DNA of 64,000 nucleotides, from the NCBI RefSeq assembly GCF_030410485.1, contig NZ_JAUHHC010000004.1, positions 1 through 64,000 of the forward strand. The letters run 5' to 3'. Shown piece after piece: positions 1 to 6,370 of the stretch. A model generated the notes under the pieces. It saw only the letters and a program-made list of their open reading frames with translations, was not told the DNA's origin and did not search any database. Position 1 is the stretch's first letter. Each line of letters starts with the position of its first letter. This stretch comes from Roseateles violae. GTDB taxonomy: Bacteria > Pseudomonadota > Gammaproteobacteria > Burkholderiales > Burkholderiaceae_C. Position numbers and translations under genes: made by a program.

Positions 1-1725
1 GCCCCCCGGCGACTCTTTGCCCTTGCTCAATGCGGCGATGCCGCTGTTCATCAGGTACGCCGCGCCACCGCGGCGCGTACAGTTAATGACACGGGTCCAA
101 GGCTGCGCGGCCTGCGGCCTTGCAATCGGCCGCTCTTGCAGCAGCGGGCCGCGCAGCTCGACGCGCTCAGCCGGCGCCCAGGTGCCCCGCGGTTTCCACT
201 GCTTGCGGTCGGACAGGATCCACTCGGACGGCCGCGCCGCGTCATACACGCCTACGGGGCGGTAACGCTGCTCGACGCCGTAGCGGCCTTCTTGCGGCTC
301 GCCATCGTCAATCACGCGCACCCGGTAATCGCGGCCCATCATGGCGCCGCCCTGCGCGTCCATGTAGGCGCGCCAGCAGGCACGGCGCCCGCTGGTCTTG
401 CTAACTGCCGCGTGCGCAGCCTGCACGCAAGGGGTGGCGCCCTGTGCGGCAAGTTCTGACACTCGCCGCAGCTCTCGCCATACGGTGACCGGCGGTTGGC
501 CGATCGCTTGAAATTGCCGGATGCCCCAGGCGGCGGCCCAGCGCTGCACCCGGTTGGCGGTGCCGTCGAACATATCGGACTGTTCGCCGCCGCGTTCGTC
601 GGTGTGACCCTCGGCGCCGATCGCGCCGGTGTCGTCAATGCCCTTGCTGATGTACTTCGCCACATAGGACACGGCGCCGCCCTTGTCGAGCGGCTTGGCC
701 TTGAAGCGATGTTCAGTGGCGCCCGGTTCGTCGGGATGGTCGGCCAGCCAATAGGCCCGGATGGTGGCGCGCAGCGCGTCGAGCTGCGCCGGGTCGCACC
801 ACAAGAGCATGTGCCAATGCGGGCATGCGTCGTGATGCGGCTCGGCGACGCGATAGCCGAACACCCGCAAGCCCTGGCGCTGCAGCGCGGCCCGCGCGCG
901 CGCCCAGGTCGTGCATAGCCATGCCTGCGCGTCCTTCGGTGTGTTGGGGCGCACCGGGCCGTAGTTGCCGGCGCCGGGGCTGCTCTCGCCGCCGGTGTGT
1001 CGATGGTTGGCGCCGCCCTTGAAGTGCTGCGGGTGGAAGCGCGACGGCGCGGTGTTGGTCGTGAATAGTCCGACCATGCCGCGGGCCTCGGCCCATTCTT
1101 CGGCGCCGCGAATCCGCGTCATCAGCTCGGCGCGACGGATGCCCTTGTTCGCGGTGCTGGCCTCGATGGCCTGCAGCAGATTGATTGTCTCGCCGTCAGC
1201 ACTCTCCAGCTCGGTCGCTTCCAACATGGCGCGGTTGCTGCGGTCGGCCAGCTCGTACCGGCGTAACGTGTCGTTCGTTACGTAGGGCTGGCGGCGCCGG
1301 GCGCAGACCTCGCCGGCGTGCATCGCGGCGGTTTCGCGCGACAGCACGGCGGCGCGTCGGAGCTGGCGGCGCCACCACAGGCGACAGCATGCCCGCTTGA
1401 CCATGCCGGGCAGCTTGTCGGCCTCGTGGCCGGGCTTGCAGACGAAGGGGCGGGCCTGCAGCAGCTCAAGCTGCTTGTTCAGCCACGCGACGGTGATCGC
1501 GCGCGGATAGTCGCGGACCAGCGCATAGATCGCATCGGCGCGGGCCTGCGCGACCTCGCGCAGCCGCGCGTCGGGTTCGCTGCCGTCAATGCGCGCCGTC
1601 GCCGTGTCGATACGCTCGCCGGCCGCGCGCAGCGCATCATGCGCCTGACCCTGGCGCACGGCCTCGTAGTACGGGGCATCGGCCTGGGCGCGCGCCCATG
1701 CGAGGGTTTCGGCGCTGTAGGTCAC
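1..1725 (-). CDS. Rolling-circle replication initiator, phage gpA superfamily (3' end outside window)
   Basis: This is an HUH endonuclease that nicks the phage origin and starts rolling-circle replication. Reading leftward from a GTG at 1725, 575 codons stay open to the window edge, so the C-terminus is missing. The HUH metal-binding motif is PHWH (His303, Trp304, His305) within EPHHDACPHWHMLLW. The nicking motif YVAKYISKGID has two tyrosines (Tyr354 and Tyr358) three residues apart. Both patterns are diagnostic of the phiX174 A / P2 A family, which also includes the PM2 replication protein. The GTG start overlaps the TGA of the upstream small gene, which suggests translational coupling. The function is secure from the motifs; the exact start is inferred. 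Confidence 0.93.
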   Translation of the reverse strand, partial: MTYSAETLAWARAQADAPYYEAVRQGQAHDALRAAGERIDTATARIDGSEPDARLREVAQARADAIYALVRDYPRAITVAWLNKQLELLQARPFVCKPGHEADKLPGMVKRACCRLWWRRQLRRAAVLSRETAAMHAGEVCARRRQPYVTNDTLRRYELADRSNRAMLEATELESADGETINLLQAIEASTANKGIRRAELMTRIRGAEEWAEARGMVGLFTTNTAPSRFHPQHFKGGANHRHTGGESSPGAGNYGPVRPNTPKDAQAWLCTTWARARAALQRQGLRVFGYRVAEPHHDACPHWHMLLWCDPAQLDALRATIRAYWLADHPDEPGATEHRFKAKPLDKGGAVSYVAKYISKGIDDTGAIGAEGHTDERGGEQSDMFDGTANRVQRWAAAWGIRQFQAIGQPPVTVWRELRRVSELAAQGATPCVQAAHAAVSKTSGRRACWRAYMDAQGGAMMGRDYRVRVIDDGEPQEGRYGVEQRYRPVGVYDAARPSEWILSDRKQWKPRGTWAPAERVELRGPLLQERPIARPQAAQPWTRVINCTRRGGAAYLMNSGIAALSKGKESPGG

Positions 1726-1925
1726 TTGCGCGGCGCCCTTGTCGCGGGCAGCTTGTCGCCCAGCAGGCGGCGCGCCTTCACCCAGGGGCACCCGCTGCGG
1801 TGCTGGTCCAGGCTTCGCCCGTCCGTGATGTATTCCGGCCCGCAGCAGTGCATGCAGTAGGAATATTCGCCGTCCGTCAGCGGAAACTCAGGCGCGAGTG
1901 CCTGCAGCAGCTTGCGCGGGATCAT
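1722..1925 (-). CDS. Small putative zinc-binding phage protein (67 aa)
   Basis: A 67-residue protein with a CMHC pair followed about 25 residues later by HRSGC, giving a Cys/Cys...His/Cys arrangement typical of small phage zinc fingers. The C-terminal PWVKARRLLG segment is basic and amphipathic. It overlaps its neighbours by 1-4 bases and is co-translated with the replication initiator. A nucleic-acid-binding accessory role is a guess from the zinc-like motif only. Confidence 0.7.
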   Translation of the reverse strand: MIPRKLLQALAPEFPLTDGEYSYCMHCCGPEYITDGRSLDQHRSGCPWVKARRLLGDKLPATRAPRK

Positions 1926-2446
1926 CAGCAGCGCCTCGCCAGGTCAACCAGCCACGCTGCGAGCGCCGGCGGTGTCCGCTCGCGCTCGGCGGTGCACATG
2001 TTCTCTATGCGGCCTTCAGGAATGCCCAGGGCCAGCGGCATCGCGGGGATATTGAACGGCGCGCAGCCCTTGACATAGAGCCACGTATCTTTCGGGGCGC
2101 GGTGGCCCCACCAGCTCTGCAGAATCGGCAGCGTCCAGCCGCCATAGCAGTCGGTTTCGCCGGGCTTGGGCAGGCCGGCGACTTCCCACAGCTTGGAGTT
2201 GGCTGGATGCTCAAGCACGCCATTCCATCGGCGCACTTGCTCGACGCCGAACAGGGCCAGCTCTTTTTCGCCGGGCTTGATCTTGGCGACATGGGCCAGC
2301 CGGCCCCAGCCGCGGCACGGCGGGTGCGCAATGACCGGCGCCCCGCCCCCGTACGTACGGGCGTCGCGCTGCTCGTCGTACACATCGCAGCCGGGCAGCG
2401 TCTTGTAGACGCTCGACTTGCGGGCGAACAGAACGGCGACGCGCAT
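1925..2446 (-). CDS. Phage protein of unknown function with a PPC motif (173 aa)
   Basis: A conserved-looking phage protein starting MRVAVLFARKSSVYK. The start is chosen because the ATG overlaps the preceding stop as TGATG. It contains HPPCRGWGRL around residue 50 and VLEHPANSKLW around residue 85. The PPC loop resembles the catalytic motif of C5-cytosine methyltransferases, but no AdoMet-binding glycine loop is visible and the protein is too short for a full enzyme. I do not assign methyltransferase activity. It lies in the replication operon, so a DNA-metabolism role is plausible but unproven. Confidence 0.72.
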   Translation of the reverse strand: MRVAVLFARKSSVYKTLPGCDVYDEQRDARTYGGGAPVIAHPPCRGWGRLAHVAKIKPGEKELALFGVEQVRRWNGVLEHPANSKLWEVAGLPKPGETDCYGGWTLPILQSWWGHRAPKDTWLYVKGCAPFNIPAMPLALGIPEGRIENMCTAERERTPPALAAWLVDLARRC

Positions 2447-2796
2447 CAGAACAGCGAGGAAACGTCGCGCAGATCGCGCCGCAGCGCGCGCGCGCTCGAT
2501 GCCATGCGGCATTGATCGGTCGCGCTGAAACTGTCCCAGGGCTGGCGGCACAGGCGCTGCGGCTCGCCGGGTGCCTCACAGGCAACCATGACGATCAGCA
2601 GGCGCGTGCTTTCGGGGATGCCGGCCCAGGTGCGCGCCGGCAGGCTCTCGCGTTTGGGCGGCCGATGCTCGCCCATGCTCTTGAGGAAGTTGTCGCGGAC
2701 TGCTTCGCCGATGCTGACGCCCATAGCGCCAGCCTTGGCGCGCATCGCGTGGCCGGTGGCGGCGCCGGACAGTGTCGGGTTGAGGGCGCCGCTCAT
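2446..2796 (-). CDS. Hypothetical phage protein (116 aa)
   Basis: An unrecognised soluble protein in the leftward operon of element A. It overlaps the upstream membrane-protein gene by four bases (ATGA) and the downstream gene by one base (TGATG). The N-terminal half is rich in Gly and Ala and the C-terminal third is Arg-rich with two Cys. No motif was found. The tight overlaps on both sides are the main support. Confidence 0.62.
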   Translation of the reverse strand: MSGALNPTLSGAATGHAMRAKAGAMGVSIGEAVRDNFLKSMGEHRPPKRESLPARTWAGIPESTRLLIVMVACEAPGEPQRLCRQPWDSFSATDQCRMASSARALRRDLRDVSSLF

Positions 2797-2924
2797 GCCG
2801 GCATGCCCGCGAAGATCAGGCCGACGAAGCCTAGAAACAGGGTGATCGAGCCTACGACAGCATCGACGCTGTACGCCCGCTTGATGGCTTGGCGCTGGGC
2901 CTGGGTGATGAGTGCGCTACGCAT
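2793..2924 (-). CDS. Tiny membrane protein, first gene of element A leftward operon (43 aa)
   Basis: A 43-residue protein starting MRSALITQAQRQAIKRAYS, then one predicted membrane helix (VVGSITLFLGFVGLIFAG) and a short tail. Its stop overlaps the next ATG as ATGA. It is the first gene after the leader region, preceded by a weak GGGGG ribosome-binding stretch. A basic amphipathic N-terminus plus one helix is common in small phage membrane proteins; no specific role can be given. Confidence 0.6.
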   Translation of the reverse strand: MRSALITQAQRQAIKRAYSVDAVVGSITLFLGFVGLIFAGMPA

Positions 2925-2956
2925 GGAGCCCCCGTTCGGTGCCCTCCCCCCTGTGA

Positions 2957-3037
2957 CCTATCGGTGAGCGGCCCGGGCGTCGAACTCGCCGCGCGGGTTA
3001 ACGGTCCGCCGCAGATCGCGGGCCGCTCGCCGATAGG
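2957..3037. repeat. 19-bp inverted repeat in the leader of element A
   Basis: The arms 2957-2975 (cctatcggtgagcggcccg) and 3019-3037 (cgggccgctcgccgatagg) are complementary with one mismatch, around a 43-base spacer. Further imperfect complementarity lies outside the arms (C-rich left, G-rich right). It lies between the early promoter and the first gene of the leftward operon. It could be a single-strand origin, packaging signal or attenuator; the sequence alone does not decide. Confidence 0.6.
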
Positions 3038-3097
3038 TGCTGCGGCCGGGGAGGCACCGGGGGAGGTTTGACAAGGAACCCGGCCGCAGCGGAGCGG

Positions 3098-3127
3098 ACG
3101 ATAGTCAAGCGACACAACCCTAGTCAA
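3098..3127 (-). promoter_or_regulatory. Candidate leftward promoter of element A with paired TAGTCAA direct repeats
   Basis: On the minus strand TTGACT (3127-3122) and TATCGT (3103-3098) are 18 bp apart. The heptamer TAGTCAA occurs at 3102-3108 and 3121-3127, covering the -10 and -35 regions, as expected for operators of the divergently encoded regulator at 3211. The same arrangement with a different repeat is seen in element B. Confidence 0.5.
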
Positions 3128-3210
3128 ATGTCGTCTTAGTATTCCCCCGCTTTCGTACAGGGTATAGAGTCCAGCCTGTCGCACCTCAGCGACGAAACCG
3201 GGGGGTTTCC

Positions 3211-3495
3211 ATGCTTTCTACCGTTCAACTGCTCGACTTGGCGAAAGAACACCAAGGCGGCGTCACGGACTACCGAATTTCCAAGTTGCTCGGCCTCAAG
3301 CCGCAGCACGTTTCAGGCTACCGCTGCAACCGCAATACGCCATCAAACCCAGTAGCCATGCGGCTTGGCGAACTGGCCGGGGTCGATCCGGTCGAGGCCA
3401 TGGCCTGGGTCAATTTGGAGCGCGCCAGCACCGACGAAGAGCGAAAAGCCTGGGAATTGGTGCTGCAACGCTGCGCCCGCCCTGCCGCGTCGTAA
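3211..3495 (+). CDS. Small HTH regulator of element A (94 aa)
   Basis: A 94-residue Cro/C1-like DNA-binding protein, divergent from the replication operon. Residues about 6-60 form a helix-turn-helix (TDYRISKLLGLKPQHVSGYRCNRNTPS) followed by LGELAGVDPVEAMAWVNLERA. This resembles small phage regulators of the DUF3693 type that often sit beside XerCD attachment sites. It lacks the hydrophobic C-terminal segment of the element B regulator, and its stop is about 90 bp before the att site, so its product is not changed by integration. It probably represses the leftward promoter at 3098-3127. Confidence 0.8.
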   Translation: MLSTVQLLDLAKEHQGGVTDYRISKLLGLKPQHVSGYRCNRNTPSNPVAMRLGELAGVDPVEAMAWVNLERASTDEERKAWELVLQRCARPAAS

Positions 3496-3512
3496 TCGTC
3501 ACGTACGCCACC

Positions 3513-3543
3513 AAAAAGCGCCCCACCGAGGGCGCTTTTTTCT
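3513..3543 (+). terminator. Rho-independent terminator after the element A regulator
   Basis: A perfect hairpin AAAAAGCGCCC / GGGCGCTTTTT with a short CACCGA loop and a long T-run, 18 bases after the stop codon of the regulator. Confidence 0.88.
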
Positions 3544-3574
3544 TTGTGGAATCAATAACTTAGCGCTGCGCAGC

Positions 3575-3602
3575 CCGTAACAGTCTGTGTATTATGTTAA
3601 AT
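3575..3602 (+). other. dif-like XerCD attachment site between elements A and B (att1)
   Basis: The XerD arm TTATGTTAAAT (3592-3602) is identical to the E. coli dif XerD arm. The 6-bp central region is TGTGTA (3586-3591; E. coli TGTATA). The XerC-side arm (3575-3585) is poorly conserved, as is usual for phage-derived sites. The 19-bp core from 3584 to 3602 is repeated exactly at 15098-15116. The left half derives from element A and the right half from element B. Confidence 0.88.
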
Positions 3603-3652
3603 CTCGTCGCCGGCCAGCTGCCAATGATGAGGCATTCGCCGCTGTGGCGTAG
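3603..3652 (+). other. Detached 3' coding tail of the element B regulator: SsrA-like degron
   Basis: Read in the frame of the regulator that crosses the att core, the codons from 3602 give SRRRPAANDEAFAAVA followed by TAG at 3650-3652. AANDE is identical to the start of the canonical tmRNA tag AANDENYALAA, and the end is likewise Ala-rich and non-polar. In the prophage this segment is separated from the regulator gene (14699-15118) by the whole element. In the circular form it would be fused to it. Upstream of att1 the same frame is closed by TAA at 3578-3580, so it is not expressed from element A. Confidence 0.72.
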
Positions 3653-3671
3653 CGTTAGACAACCCACTAGA

Positions 3672-3695
3672 AAGCCTCCCCTGGGAGGCTTTTTT
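3672..3695 (+). terminator. Hairpin terminator whose 3' arm also carries the ribosome-binding site of the next gene
   Basis: AAGCCTCCC pairs with GGGAGGCTT and is followed by a T-run. In the circular phage form this would terminate the regulator transcript just after the degron stop codon. The GGGAGG of the 3' arm is also the only Shine-Dalgarno candidate for the ATG at 3697, so folding of the hairpin would hide it. Confidence 0.75.
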
Positions 3696-3696
3696 C

Positions 3697-3939
3697 ATGC
3701 GCCCTTACGTCCTCGATTTGTTCGGCGAGGTGCCGGTGTATCACCACGATATCGACGCCTGGTTGCGCGCGGTGCCGCGCATAGAGCCTGGCACGCGCCG
3801 GGCGGCGCACTATGTCGAGGCCTGGTCGGTGGTCGAGAAAATCAAAGCCGCCAAGCTGGCCGGGCGGTTTGATGAGATCGTTGACCAGGTCGAAGCGCCC
3901 TCGCCGTTCTGGTGGACCAGATTCAGCTGGGCGCGTTGA
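3697..3939 (+). CDS. Small phage protein at the left end of element B (80 aa)
   Basis: An 80-residue protein beginning MRPYVLDLFGEVPVY, with a Trp-rich C-terminus (PFWWTRFSWAR). It is the only rightward gene besides the regulator and lies directly after the att site and terminator, so in the circular genome it follows the regulator. The ATG is preceded at suitable distance by GGGAGG within the hairpin arm. No known domain was recognised. It converges with the end of the long leftward operon; the roughly 100-base gap between them shows no convincing gene. Confidence 0.68.
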   Translation: MRPYVLDLFGEVPVYHHDIDAWLRAVPRIEPGTRRAAHYVEAWSVVEKIKAAKLAGRFDEIVDQVEAPSPFWWTRFSWAR

Positions 3940-4043
3940 GGTTGCGCGAGTTGTACGAAGAGCGTGCCGCAGCGCCGCGGATCTCTCCAACGGCGCCCAT
4001 TGCTGCCTTTCGGGCGGCGGCCGGATTTTACCGGCGCACCTGG

Positions 4044-4169
4044 TCAATTCCAGGCGTCTTTAACCCAGGCCCTGACGCCGGGCAAATTGCGCATTACCAG
4101 CGCGGCCAGAAGCGCGCCGCCAATGACGACGGCGGCCTCTATGCCGATCTTTTTTACCAGCGGCGGCAT
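4044..4169 (-). CDS. Tiny membrane protein, last gene of element B operon (41 aa)
   Basis: It starts MPPLVKKIGIEAAVVIGG, with one predicted helix (AAVVIGGALLAALVM) and a basic/aromatic tail (RNLPGVRAWVKDAWN). The ATG overlaps the stop of the 21-residue gene upstream (TGATG), which is why I prefer this start over a longer frame. It is probably a minor virion membrane protein or lysis accessory. Confidence 0.6.
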   Translation of the reverse strand: MPPLVKKIGIEAAVVIGGALLAALVMRNLPGVRAWVKDAWN

Positions 4170-4234
4170 CACTTCTTGCGCTTGCGGAACTGGCCGTTTG
4201 CCTTGCGCGGCGGGGTGCGTTTCTTCTTGCTCAT
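4169..4234 (-). CDS. Very small basic protein (21 aa)
   Basis: A 21-residue, Lys/Arg-rich peptide ending KRTPPRKANGQFRKRKK. It has a good ribosome-binding site (AAAGGAAACGAGC before ATG) and overlaps genes on both sides (ATGA upstream, TGATG downstream). Its charge suggests binding to DNA or membrane phosphates inside the virion, by analogy with small basic proteins of icosahedral phages. This is inference from composition. Confidence 0.62.
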   Translation of the reverse strand: MSKKKRTPPRKANGQFRKRKK

Positions 4235-4374
4235 GCTCGTTTCCTTTCAAGGGTGGTGATTCGTTCGCCGTGCTGGGCTTGCACGGCGGTCAGGGTTGCC
4301 AGCTGGCCGCTGATGCGCCAGAGCAGCGCAACAGATGGGACCAGCAGCAGATTCAGCCAGGCCAGGTCAGCCAT
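4231..4374 (-). CDS. Tiny membrane protein (47 aa)
   Basis: A 47-residue protein with an N-terminal hydrophobic helix (LAWLNLLLVPSVALLW) and a short helical tail (LTAVQAQHGERITTLERKRA). It overlaps the putative holin gene by 8 bp and the 21-residue gene by 4 bp. The layout (N-out helix plus short coiled tail) resembles small phage lysis accessory proteins. No homologue is recognised. Confidence 0.6.
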   Translation of the reverse strand: MADLAWLNLLLVPSVALLWRISGQLATLTAVQAQHGERITTLERKRA

Positions 4375-4549
4375 GGGCATCGGGCTTGACGATGGCGACC
4401 AGGCCGGCAATGCCGCCGACGACTTGCGCAGCCAGGTCGACGGTGCCGGGCGGCAAGCCGAACAGCGTGGCCAGCGCGGCCAGGCTGGCCAGCGTCGAGG
4501 GCTCGCGCAGGCGGGCCAAGGTGAAACGGATAAGCGGCTTGATGGCCAT
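4367..4549 (-). CDS. Putative holin-like membrane protein (60 aa)
   Basis: A 60-residue protein with two hydrophobic stretches (STLASLAALATLFGLPPG and VDLAAQVVGGIAGLVAIV) separated by a Pro-Gly turn, a basic N-terminus and a short polar C-terminus. Size and topology match class II holins. It lies in the downstream part of the operon that also carries the lytic transglycosylase gene (5705-6370), which supports a lysis role. Functional assignment is inferred from topology. Confidence 0.6.
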   Translation of the reverse strand: MAIKPLIRFTLARLREPSTLASLAALATLFGLPPGTVDLAAQVVGGIAGLVAIVKPDAHG

Positions 4550-4551
4550 GG

Positions 4552-4920
4552 TCAGAAACTCCGGGTGTAGGTGATCGAGTGGCGGGAGAACAGCAGCCCG
4601 CCCAGCTGCACGCCGACATAGGCGCCGATGCCGTCGGCGACCAGGTCGGCGACCGAGAACCCCGTTCCGCCCCTGCGGGCGTCGTACACCTCCTTGGCCA
4701 GGCCCGGGGCCATCGCCCAGGCCCAGGCCTTCAAGGGGTCGGAGATCTGCGAGCGCGCCGCGGCGCCCAGCGCGACGGAGACGCCGGCGTGCATGTACTT
4801 GTCGCGGCCGATCACGGGCTGCGCCTGGCCGAGCGGTGGCGCGAACAGCACGGCAAACGATGCCGCAGCGATTGCAAGGGCGATGAAGAGGCCGAGGAAC
4901 TGGGTGACGGTTTTACGCAT
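4552..4920 (-). CDS. YfiM/DUF2279-like small membrane protein (122 aa)
   Basis: It has an N-terminal membrane helix (FLGLFIALAIAAASFAVLFA) followed by DKYMHAGVSVALGAAARS, PGLAKEVYDARRGGTGFS and a DLVADGIGAYVGVQLGG segment. These patterns recall the YfiM/DUF2279 and VanZ-like families of small membrane proteins, which phages also carry. It sits between the putative holin and structural membrane proteins. A lysis or virion-membrane role is possible; the biochemical function is unknown. Confidence 0.62.
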   Translation of the reverse strand: MRKTVTQFLGLFIALAIAAASFAVLFAPPLGQAQPVIGRDKYMHAGVSVALGAAARSQISDPLKAWAWAMAPGLAKEVYDARRGGTGFSVADLVADGIGAYVGVQLGGLLFSRHSITYTRSF

Positions 4921-4929
4921 GGTCGAGGG

Positions 4930-5448
4930 TCAGAGTGGGAAAGCGAGCGAGTCGAAGCCACCTTGGCCCAGCCCGGAGAGCTGGCCCCAGCTGGTGGCGC
5001 CGTTGAAGATGGATTCCGCGCCGGTGCCGCCCGGTGCCGGGTAGCGCGCGGCCAGGCGGGCGGTCTCGTCGTAGCTGGCCTGAGGCGCGACCAGGCCGAG
5101 CAGCGCGCGGCCGGCCGGGCTGTCAGCCGCCGGGGGCTTTCCCGAGCCGCTGGCCATCGTCAGCGCGGTCAGGAAGGCGGGCGCGCCGGCCCATTTGCTG
5201 GCCTCGAAGGTGCCGACGTTGTCGATGATCCAGCGGGCGACCTCGGCGTCGGTCGTGGTCTGCGCCGGCGTGGGCAGGCCGACCGATTCGGAGACGGCCG
5301 AAACCCCGCCGGTGACCAGGCCGCCGGCCGCGTTCACCACGCCGGCGCCGACGGCCTCGGCGGCTTTGGCGATGCCGCCCTTGTGCCAGACGAAAGCCGC
5401 CACGCCGGCCAGGCCGGCGAGGGCGAGCAGTTGCACCGTGCGGCCCAT
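4930..5448 (-). CDS. Membrane-anchored virion protein candidate (172 aa)
   Basis: It starts MGRTVQLLALAGLAGVAAFVW, a single N-terminal membrane anchor, followed by a Gly/Ala-rich region and a soluble domain (VARWIIDNVGTFEASKWAGAPAFLTALTMASG). The start is chosen by the TGATG junction with the preceding gene. It is one of several N-anchored proteins expected in the internal membrane of a tailless phage. No enzymatic motif is visible. Confidence 0.65.
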   Translation of the reverse strand: MGRTVQLLALAGLAGVAAFVWHKGGIAKAAEAVGAGVVNAAGGLVTGGVSAVSESVGLPTPAQTTTDAEVARWIIDNVGTFEASKWAGAPAFLTALTMASGSGKPPAADSPAGRALLGLVAPQASYDETARLAARYPAPGGTGAESIFNGATSWGQLSGLGQGGFDSLAFPL

Positions 5449-5708
5449 CAGCCCCACATCCCGGAGAACAGGCCGGCGGGCGCCTGCGGGCCGACAGCCT
5501 GGCGCGGTGCGTTCGGCACGGCGGCCGAGGGCATCGCCGGCATGCCGGGCATGGAAGGCATCATCGGCATATCGGGCATGCCGGCCAGGCGCGGGCCGGC
5601 GGCGTCGTTGCGGTTGGCGGCCAGGTCGCCGCGGCGGGCATGCCAGAGGACCAGGGCGCCGAGGCCCAGCGCGGCGACGGCGCCGGCGATCAGGTAAGGG
5701 GTTTTCAT
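5448..5708 (-). CDS. Met/Pro-rich membrane protein (86 aa)
   Basis: An N-terminal helix (YLIAGAVAALGLGALVLW) is followed by a basic stretch and a methionine-proline repeat (MPDMPMMPSMPGMPAMP), then a Pro/Ala-rich tail. The repeat of MPxMP units is unusual and probably forms an extended chain. The gene overlaps the transglycosylase gene by four bases (ATGA). Probably a minor virion membrane protein; no homologue recognised. Confidence 0.65.
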   Translation of the reverse strand: MKTPYLIAGAVAALGLGALVLWHARRGDLAANRNDAAGPRLAGMPDMPMMPSMPGMPAMPSAAVPNAPRQAVGPQAPAGLFSGMWG

Positions 5709-6370
5709 GCGAGGGCTCCGCCTGCGTTGAGGAATGCGACGCGCAGCGATTCCAGGCTGCGTTCGGGTTGGGCGTAGCCGGCGCCGGGCAGGCTGGCCCA
5801 GATGCGGCGCACGCGGCCGACGGCCTGGTCGAAGCGGCCGGCGTCGACATCGCCCAGCGCGCCGGCTTCGCGGATCAGCTCGATCGCGGCGGCGTCCTGG
5901 CTTGCCGGCGAGAAGTCGGGCAGACCCAGGCGGGCCGAGACCACATCCCAGGTATTCACTTGGGTCGAGCCGCCGCCGGGAATCGGGCTCTTGGCCATGA
6001 ACTGATAGGCCCCGGCCGCGCTGGTCCAAAGCCGCTGCCCTGCCCCATTGGTGAAGCTCTGCGCCAGGCGCGGGTGGTCGGCGTAGCTGTCGAAGAGGCG
6101 GCCGCCGAAAAGCGTTCGGTAACCGTTGGCGCCGGCGGTGCCCTCGGCCTGGCGGATGGTCAGCAGGAAGGCGGCGCGGTTGCGCGCGGCCTGGTCCTGG
6201 TCGGTCGGTTGGATCATGTCTTGCAGCTGGTTGAATACATTGGGCAGTTCGTAGAAGTCGGGCAGCTCTTGCGCGGCCTCGCCCTCGGCGCTTTGCACGG
6301 CGTCGGCGCGGCGCAGCAGCAGCCAGGCGGCCAGGCCAGCGAGCGCGGCCAGGGCGGCGGTTTTCGTCAT
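5705..6370 (-). CDS. Membrane-anchored lytic transglycosylase, lambda R endolysin-like (GH104)
   Basis: It cleaves peptidoglycan during entry or lysis. An N-terminal helix (AALAALAGLAAWLLL) anchors a C-terminal domain (residues about 65-221) that matches lambda endolysin R along its length. Shared features are the catalytic-glutamate motif RQAEGT (Glu76), GYRTLFGG, FDSYADHPR, GAYQF, LGLPDFSPASQDAAA and IWASLPGAGYAQ. The membrane anchor is absent from lambda R and suggests a virion-associated enzyme like PM2 P7, or an anchored endolysin. The ATG overlaps the preceding stop by four bases. Confidence 0.93.
   Translation of the reverse strand: MTKTAALAALAGLAAWLLLRRADAVQSAEGEAAQELPDFYELPNVFNQLQDMIQPTDQDQAARNRAAFLLTIRQAEGTAGANGYRTLFGGRLFDSYADHPRLAQSFTNGAGQRLWTSAAGAYQFMAKSPIPGGGSTQVNTWDVVSARLGLPDFSPASQDAAAIELIREAGALGDVDAGRFDQAVGRVRRIWASLPGAGYAQPERSLESLRVAFLNAGGALA

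Larger units (their letters stand above)
1..3591. mobile_element. Element A: right end of a phage-like element integrated at dif
   Basis: This is the right-hand portion of an integrated element that continues beyond the left window edge. It carries a leftward operon of overlapping genes ending in an HUH replication initiator, a divergent rightward HTH regulator with its own terminator, and then a dif-like site at 3575-3602. The layout (regulator next to the att site, divergent early operon) mirrors element B, but the genes are not recognisably homologous apart from both regulators being small HTH proteins. The capsid class cannot be determined from what is visible. PM2-like corticoviruses use an initiator of this HUH family, so a tailless phage is possible. 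Confidence 0.7.

Noticed and set aside
1925-2446. DNA cytosine methyltransferase annotation for the PPC-motif protein
   Set aside because: Only the PPC-like loop is present. No AdoMet-binding motif or other conserved blocks are seen, and the protein is too short.
3211-3495. An att-coupled degron for the element A regulator as well
   Set aside because: Its stop codon is about 90 bp before att1 and the frame into the core is closed by TAA at 3578, so integration does not change this protein.
3912-4259. Rightward frame of 115 codons starting with GTG inside the 80-residue gene
   Set aside because: Its second half is antisense to coupled genes of the leftward operon, it has no ribosome-binding site, and its composition is unlike its neighbours.
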